Part shown: positions 35,001 to 44,000 of the stretch, piece after piece
Layout: every line of letters begins with the position of its first letter
Position numbering within the stretch: the stretch's first letter is position 1
Origin: Argopecten irradians
Taxonomy: Eukaryota > Mollusca > Bivalvia > Pectinida > Pectinidae
Length of the DNA: 64,000 nt
Direction of reading: 5' to 3'
Assembly (NCBI RefSeq): GCF_041381155.1
Contig: NC_091144.1
Location: 38,529,033 to 38,593,032, forward strand
Notes under the pieces: generated by a model
Databases searched by the model: none
Told to the model about the DNA's origin: nothing
Seen by the model: only the letters and a program-made list of their open reading frames with translations
Made by a program: the position numbers and the translations under genes

Positions 35001-38000
35001 CTTTTTTTAGAGTACTACAGAGGTGTGGGTCGATGGCCTATTGTTATTTTCAGGTCAAGAAAAAGTGAAATGGCTTCATTTTTTTTTAGCAGCTTAGAAA
35101 ATAAAATCTGTTATCAAGTTTAACTATTATCATTGAACAATGTATTTGTCACTTTCATTGTTTTACAGTGCATTTTTCCGGTTAATATTTCTGACGTTTG
35201 TAGTGACTCATTTAATGGAATTTCACACAATGAAGATTTACATGTGTTTACATATATTGTACTATGACTATAAAAGTGAAATCGTAGCAGATAAATGATC
35301 AATCCCCAGGCGCTATGTACGTAGCCACACCTCATGCTTTCAAGCGTACATGTATCGATTCAATGTCAGAGAAAATGTCATGGCATACACAATATAAATT
35401 TCAAAGTCAGAATTTGGAAATGCAGAACTAATGGCCGGTTTGATTGACAGCTGGCAATCTGTTAGTTCTTTTTTATTGGAAATAGAAATTTAAATCATTC
35501 ACCTTCCGTACTTAAAATGTCAATTGCTGAAGAAATTCAGATGGAGATTTTTTTTTCTTAAATTATCAATTGGTGCCTATAGTTATGCATATACATGTAC
35601 CAGGTACCGTATTCGACCCAATAAGAGCCCATGTCCCTATAAGCGCCTTCCCCCTTTTTGAGGCCTCGATTACAATTGTCCACGCATAAATAAAGACCAA
35701 AACTACAAAATACTGTCTAGATTTGCAATAATTTCGTCTAATTAGCACCTTTTCATTTTTTTATTTTTTTCAAACGCCCAGGGCGCTTATTGGGTCAAAT
35801 ACGGTATATAATATTTGGGCTGATCATTTACATAGGTATTAAACTTGTCTGACAATATATGTCAATAGATAATCATAATTATATATTGACATATATTGTC
35901 AGACGAGTTTAATACCAATGATCATTTATAGAATGGCAAAAAAAATGTCTTTTGAATAAATATGTTATTTCCATTGATATTCAAGAGTCTAGGGGCGAGA
36001 CATCCTCGGTAACCCAGACGATATTTACACTAACGTTGATAAGTGTAGCGTTGTGTAGTGTGATCACCCGTGGGTCTCTGACGATGGGGCGAGAGTGGCC
36101 GAGTAGTTAAGGTATTCTGACATATTACCAGGCTTAAAATAAAGATATTGTTTGTTTCCCCTTTTTGACCTACCCACCCAAAACACCCCCTATCCAAAAT
36201 ATTTTATTGGCATTTGCCATTACAAAAATATCTTATTATTTCTGATATTAAGATTTTTTGTATACTTTCGAAATACTTTGAATTATCTTATCATTTTATA
36301 TTTATAATAAAATTCTCTGTTTTGTTTTCCCTACCTACCTACTTACCCAACACTGTCTGGTACGGGTCAGTAAAGGGAAAACAAACAATTTATTAGGGCT
36401 GGCCCCACTAGCCCTCCACCTTTCAGTTTCGAGTCTGTGGGTTAGTTGACAGGTGACTGTGGGTCTGTGGATTTTCCTCCACCTCTAAATCCTGGCATAT
36501 CCTTAACTCATTGGTCCCTGATAATTCATAATAAACTCTTCCATCTTTTGAAGCAGAAGAGCTCAAATGTATTGTCAGGGGTGAATGAGTAAATGACTCA
36601 GGCTGTGGACGTAAAACACAATATAACAAATTGATAAAGAATATTTAATTATTGACTTGACGTTTTGTTTTTGAAGGACCTGACGATATCGGTGTCGACT
36701 GAGAGATCTGGAGATGAGGTGGACTTAATCGAGGATCAATTTTCTCTCAGCACCATCAACACAAAAACGTTCCTGGATTCAGCCGAGTGGAACGTGTACA
36801 GACATGTGGAGACATATCGGGACAAAACTACAATTGAGTACGCTAGTTCTACCGTCCATCCTATAGTCCACGTCCAGTGCCGTGTGGCCAGGAAGGTCGG
36901 CTACTTCATATGGAATATCATCTTCATTGTTGTAAGTTCATCATCATTTTTTTGGTGATTGGGAGAAAATTCTTGCCGCCGTTTATAACTTCAGTGACTT
37001 TAAAAAAATATGGTTTATCAGTCCTCCTTTGCCATCTCCTCATTCGTTTTATATTTTCTACCCTCTTCCTCACATCAACCTCAACCCCTGTCTCCTCTCC
37101 ACCCTGTACCTCCAATGCCCTCTCTCTCCCTACCTCCCCTCTCGTAACTCTACGAGGATGAAGATTTAAAAGTTTAGTACGTTCAGTAGAAAACTTGAGT
37201 TTAGGAGGTGACAAAGATTCAAAGACTTAATTAAGTGAAAAATTTCAAGTGGGAGTGTGACCTATTATTAGCCCAAGAAAGCTCCTACAAAAATTGTTTT
37301 GTTGCATATTCCCTTTACTGTTTAGAAATTGTCATTTCTCATATTTAGAATTCTTAGATATAAATTCTGTTAATTTAATCAGCTAATATTTCAGGATTAC
37401 TTAGTTCCGATTGATCGTTGACCTAAAAATGAGTCAATTTTTGATTTTACAATAAAACTTCTTTGGTGATGTTTTTCATCAGTATTACAGATTTGTTTAA
37501 TATTAATTACCCTCACCCTTTGGAGTGAAATGTTATTAAACATTGTCAACTTCTATTGTGTAAAATATGTTCCTTGGCCTACATGCACCGATTACAAATC
37601 CAAATAAAAATATTTGATTATGAATTTCACTCATCCCTGTGAAACAAAAAGTAATGAAAGTAATATTATCATGCAAAATGTGTCCCTCGGCCGATTACAC
37701 ATCTTAATAAAAATATTGTTTTACTCATCCCTGTTAAACAATAAATATTGAAACTAATCATATTGTGAAAAATTTGTCCCTTGGCTTATATGCACCTACT
37801 ACAAATCTGAATAAAAATATTTTATTGTGCTAAATATGTCCCTCAGCCTATATGCACCGATTACAAATCTAAATTAAAATATTTTTTCGCACATACCTGT
37901 GAAACGAAAAATATTGAAACTAATTTTATTGTGTAAATGCATCAATTACAAATCTAAACAAAAATATTTTATTCTGTAAAATATGTCCCTTGGCCTATAC

Positions 38001-41000
38001 ATACAAATCTAGATGAAAAAATATCTTATTATCCCCCGCCCAACTTTTTTCTGTAACCATGGAAAAATTGCTGAAAATGGCAGATTTTTGTGTAAGAATC
38101 GTTTCCGGAGCACAACTCTAAAACCAGCAGAGATATTTCCATGAAACTTCATAGACACATTGTTCTTATGGTCTAGTAGTGCCTTTTGCTATTTTTAGGT
38201 TTTCACTTTTTGTGCATTTTTCTGTAACCATAGAAACATTGCTGAAAATATTATATTTTTGTAGCAGGTTCATTTCCGGAGCATAACTCTAAAACCAGCA
38301 GAGATATTTCCACGAAACTTCATAGACACATTCTTTTTATGGTCTAGTAGTACCTTTTGCTATTTTTAGGTTTTCATTTTTTGCACTTTTTCCGTTACCA
38401 TGGAAACATTGCTGAAAATATCATGGTAAATGGTAAATGTTACTTTGCAAAACTCCACCCATCTTTGTGTATATAGTCTAATATAAATTTCAAGGCTGTA
38501 TACCTGATTCAACAATTGCAGCCCCCTCTCTACTTGAATTATACTCCATCTTTCTTTAGCTCAACTTCCTTTTTCCTGTTTTTTTTTTCATACACATAAG
38601 TCTCCACAATCAAACTTACTTCAGCTTTGATATCTCCATTGGCGGGGGATCTGAATGACTATGTCCTTGTTACGTATTTCACTCATTCCAGATGCGCAAC
38701 AAAGTGAATGAGATTTTATTTTATTGTCCCAAACTGTTACAGCTCCTGATTGCCAGTTTGACATTTACACTACGTTTGCTATAGAACCAGATTCTGCGGA
38801 TCGGCTGGCGGTGACGATCACCCTCTTCCTCACAGCTGTCGCTTTCAAGTTTGTGGTGAAGCAGAGTCTCCCAACAATATCCTACCTCACAAATCTCGTA
38901 AGTTTAACATAATTGTCATTTTTTTATTAATTCAAATATTTTTACTGAGATGAAAAATAAAAAGAAGAACTCATTTCGACCTATAAAACACATTACTTAT
39001 TAATTTCCATCCAAAATCATAAATTTGGGTTTACCATATTTTCCGGATTATAAGCCGCTACTTTTTTCCTTGGAAATCGGGAATGCGGCTTATAATCCAG
39101 TGTGACTTATATGTGAACAAAAACTAAAATCAGACAATGTTTTGAAGAAATAAGTTGTGATTCGCGTGTTGCTAAAAAGATAAGATAGAATGATATTGTA
39201 AAATTTTACCTTGATTCAATTTCCCTTCACTATTAGTCAATTTAAGCACTACCAACATCATTAAAACAAAAATGTTCTTCAAAAACACAAAACTGACGTT
39301 TCAGTTCATGTAATGGCTAAGTGGTTAAGGTAATTGGCATTTTAAAATTAGCATAGAACCACTTGTTTACTTCCAAGTTACAGTTGAAATGAGACCTATT
39401 TGCTAGGTGCTGATCAAAGGTCAGTGATTTTTCTCAGTGTTCACAGGCTTTTAGTGCAGTCATAATGAAGAAAGTTTGGGCAAGCCTTTGTTTCTGTGGT
39501 GTAGTACACTGCATGATTATAACTTTTTTTTTCAATTCAAAATCTTTTGTTTTGTTCCAAAACACCAAACAGGACATAGTCTCAACTGTGCCCTCTCACA
39601 GGAGGGGATCAATTCAACACACCCCATTCATACCAGGAATTTGCTGATTTCATCTTTATTTTGAATTTTTCTATATATAAAGAGAATGGACAAATATTCT
39701 ACCGCTCAGCCACAATGTAAAGTCCAGACAATGTATTGGATGATGGGGGTGCCTCACCTAGTCCATCCTTGATAATCCAGGGGTAACTATAACTAAAATT
39801 ATATCCACCCCTGGACTATCTCATCATAAAAATAAATGCAATTCAAGAGAAAAAATCTGACCAATTACAGCGCTGCAAAGACTCCCTTTGATTTAAAGAT
39901 TACAGGGAGAGCAACGCCCAACATAAAAGCCACACAGCAAATCACAGTGTACCGGTATACGATCTTTTGATATACAGTCGAGACTGTCTTATGTGACTTT
40001 CCAAGGGACCATTACAAAAAAGTCACATAAGACAGGGAGTCACTTAAGACAGTCCAACCGCAACATTACTGTTTGAAAATCTGCAGGTAATTGTCATTAA
40101 ATACATTCTTGTTTATTAATATATCAATTAACCTGATTTTCTTTTAAATAAATTAAAAATAATAAAAAATTTTTTTTACATCAAACGACTAAATTACCTG
40201 TTCTGTTGCCTCCAGATTTACTATGAGATAGTCCTGGGGTGGATATTACAACAGTGATAGTAACCCCTGGAGTCCTAACCTATTGCTTTGTTCTTCCTGT
40301 AGTGAGAGGTAATGTCACATTATTTTTCTTCATTGTACAGGATCTTTATGTGCTGAGTGCCCAGATGTTCCTCACCCTACATGCAGCACAGAACGCCTGT
40401 ATCAAAGCCCTGACTAGATTCAGTCCAGAGAGTGATATAGACATGTATGATACCTATTCTATGGTGTCGCTCAGTGTCGTCTTCGTCATGTTTCACGCCA
40501 TCTTTGGTGTCTACCTACACTTTACAGTAAGTATCCAATCATGGAAATTATCAATAAGGTTATGAAATCTATTAATATTTATCATAATTAACTTGTATTA
40601 TCCTCTTTGCTATCAGAATATATACACTTTACAGTAAGTTTCCAATCATGGAAATTTTCAATAAGATTATTAAATCTATTAATATTTATCGTAATTAACT
40701 TGTATTATCCTTTTCGGTATCTATAAACATTTCACTGTAAGTATCAAATCATGGACATAATCATCCTCAATACTCTAGGGGTTACTATCACTGACTTTAT
40801 ATCCACCCATGGACTATCTCATAGTAAAACTGTAGGCAGCTCAGGAGAAAAAACCTGACCAATCAAAGCCCTGCAGAGTCTTCCTTTGAAGATTGCAGAG
40901 AGAGCAGCACCTGCATTCATTAAGTCACCAGTCAACCACAGTGTACCAAAGGACCAAATTCAGCTGAAATTATTTGTGATTTATGTTGCCTTCAGTTTTA

Positions 41001-44000
41001 CTAAATAATGACTAACCCAGGGGTGCATATAATGTCAGTGATAGTAACTCCTGGAGTATCGAGGAAAGGAAATTATCAATATTAAAGTAAAATGCGGTGG
41101 CATAATGGTTAAGGTGTCACAACTCATTACTTCAAGCCTACAAATAGTCATAAATATTAAGCTAGTACATTAAGATATACATAATTGTGCGATGACCTAT
41201 ATTGATAAGATATACATAATTGTACGATGACCTATATTGATAAGATATACATAATTGTACGATGACCTATATTGATAAGATATACATAATTGTACGATGA
41301 CCTATATTGATAAGATATACATAATTGTACGATGACCTATATTGATAAGATATACATAATTGTACGATGACCTATATTGATAAGATATACATAATTGTAC
41401 GATGACCTATATTGATAAGATATACATAATTGTACGATGACCTATATTGATAAGATATACATAATTGTACGATGACCTATATTGATAAGATATACATAAT
41501 TGTACGATGACCTATATTGATAAGATATACATAATTGTACGATGACCTATATTGATAAGATATACATAATTGTACGATGACCTATATTGATAAGATATAC
41601 ATAATTGTACGATGACCTATATTGATAAGATATACATAATTGTACGATGACCTATATTGATAAGATATACATAATTGTACGATGACCATATATTGATAAG
41701 ATATACATAATTGTACGATGACCTATATTGATAAGATATACATAATTGTACGATGACCTATATTGATAAGATATACATAATTGTACGATGACCTATATTG
41801 ATAAGATATACATAATTGTACGATGACCTATATTGATAAGATATACATAATTGTACGATGACCTATATTGATAAGATATACATAATTGTACGATGACCTA
41901 TATTGATAAGATATACATAATTGTACGATGACCTATATTGATAAGATATACATAATTGTACGATGACCTATATTGATAAGATATACATAATTGTACGATG
42001 ACCTATATTGATAAGATATACATAATTGTACGATGACCTATATTGATAAGATATACATAATTGTACGATGACCTATATTGATAAGATATACATAATTGTA
42101 CGATGACCTATATTGATAAGATATACATAATTGTACGATGACCTATATTGATAAGATATACATAATTGTACGATGACCTATATTGATAAGATATACATAA
42201 TTGTACGATGACCTATATTGATAAGATATACATAATTGTACGATGACCTATATTGATAAGATATACATAATTGTACGATGACCTATATTGATAAGATATA
42301 CATAATTGTACGATGACCTATATTGATAAGATATACATAATTGTACGATGACCTATATTGATAAGATATACATAATTGTACGATGACCTATATTGATAAG
42401 ATATACATAATTGTACGATGACCTATATTGAAATACCCTATTCGCTAAGCTAATAGAAGTATTGAAAGTTAAATAGTGGTGTGCTGCAGCTCATCCTGCC
42501 TGCAAGAATACAACCTATCCAACGGTAGACTCTTTAACTTTTTCTCCCCAGTGGACCAAAAGGGCTGCGGGCCCTGATTCTGTTGTTCTGAGGCCCGTGA
42601 ATATGAGTGCCGGAAGCAGAGCATATATATATTTTGTTGGGCGTTTGGGAGGGGGGGGGAGGGGATACCTTCCCAGAGAAAATTCCTTAATAGTAAGATG
42701 CAATTTCATGCATTCAAGTGAATTTTGTTAACTGTCTTCAAGAATACGACCTATCGTAGCATATAGTTAACTGCCTCTTTTTGTTAATACACTATGGTAG
42801 GCTTACTAGGCTATAATAATGCAAGTTTGACTATCTAGCCTCAAGGGGCCAGCACCGGGTAGCCTTACATTATCTGAGTGAAGAGCTGTTTGTGGCTGGA
42901 TAATTGTGACATCAAATTTTAGTACAGTATAAATAAATCTCCTCCTAACAATAAAAGAGTCATTTTTATTATACACCAGTAATTGTCTTGATTTCTGACG
43001 CTACAGGCAACGAAGAGGAGAAGACTCATGAAAGAAAAGGATAACTACTATAAGGTGAGACTGAGAATGTTAAAATGTGTGGTTTTGATGGCATGGAAGG
43101 CAATATCTCAAGTTCTACGTAGTAATCTATCGGCATAAACATGTAATGTACATGGAAATCATTTCCTGTATTCTATGGCGGGTTTCATAGATTTTTCTCA
43201 TTGATCTTATTTTTATGGTAATTTTATCTGTATTATAATTGTTTTCACATGGATTCTCATTCCGTTCACATATCTCCACAGATAAAGAAGGAAATTGATT
43301 TCAACCAAACGAAATAGTTTCCATGATAATGATTGTTAATATGATAAATTATCAACCATAGATCACTGAAAACAAGGTCATAGTTTTTATGGGATTTTCT
43401 GACTAAATTACACATTCAACATATCAAATATTTAAACATATTAAATGGAAATTCTTCACTGGGGACCTTTTATACATTTTTACATTGCTTCGAATTTCAA
43501 CAAATTTTATTTAAAAAAAAATGCAATTTGGTATAATAGGTCTTCAGAATATAATTTTTTGCACATCTCTATACTGAAATATTTCACCTTGGGATAAAAA
43601 ATCATTACTTGAGCATATGAATTCCTTATGGAGTGTCCCCAAGCCCTCAATCCGGAGGCTCTTCGTTATTTTTACCATTTACTGATCCCAGGGGGCTGGT
43701 TTAATAGAAACATTTTGTCTTAAACGTTTAAGAACTTCCGGTACAGCTAAGGCCTAGGGCCTCTTTGTAATAAAACTTCATTAAATCCATAAGTATGAGA
43801 ATTAATATGTCCCTCATACCTCCAAATATATATATATTACATGTAATTCAAAATACCTCGGTCAGATTCTCTACTTACATGTAAGAGGCATGATTTTGAA
43901 CTGATGTTGATATAACCATTACCGTATTCGACCCAATAAGCGCCCAGGGCGCTTAAAAAATTGATAAAAATGAAAAGGTGCTAATAAGTCGAAATTATTG

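Noticed and set aside
41171..42432. CRISPR array
   Set aside because: Units are contiguous with no spacers, and the context is a eukaryotic intron.
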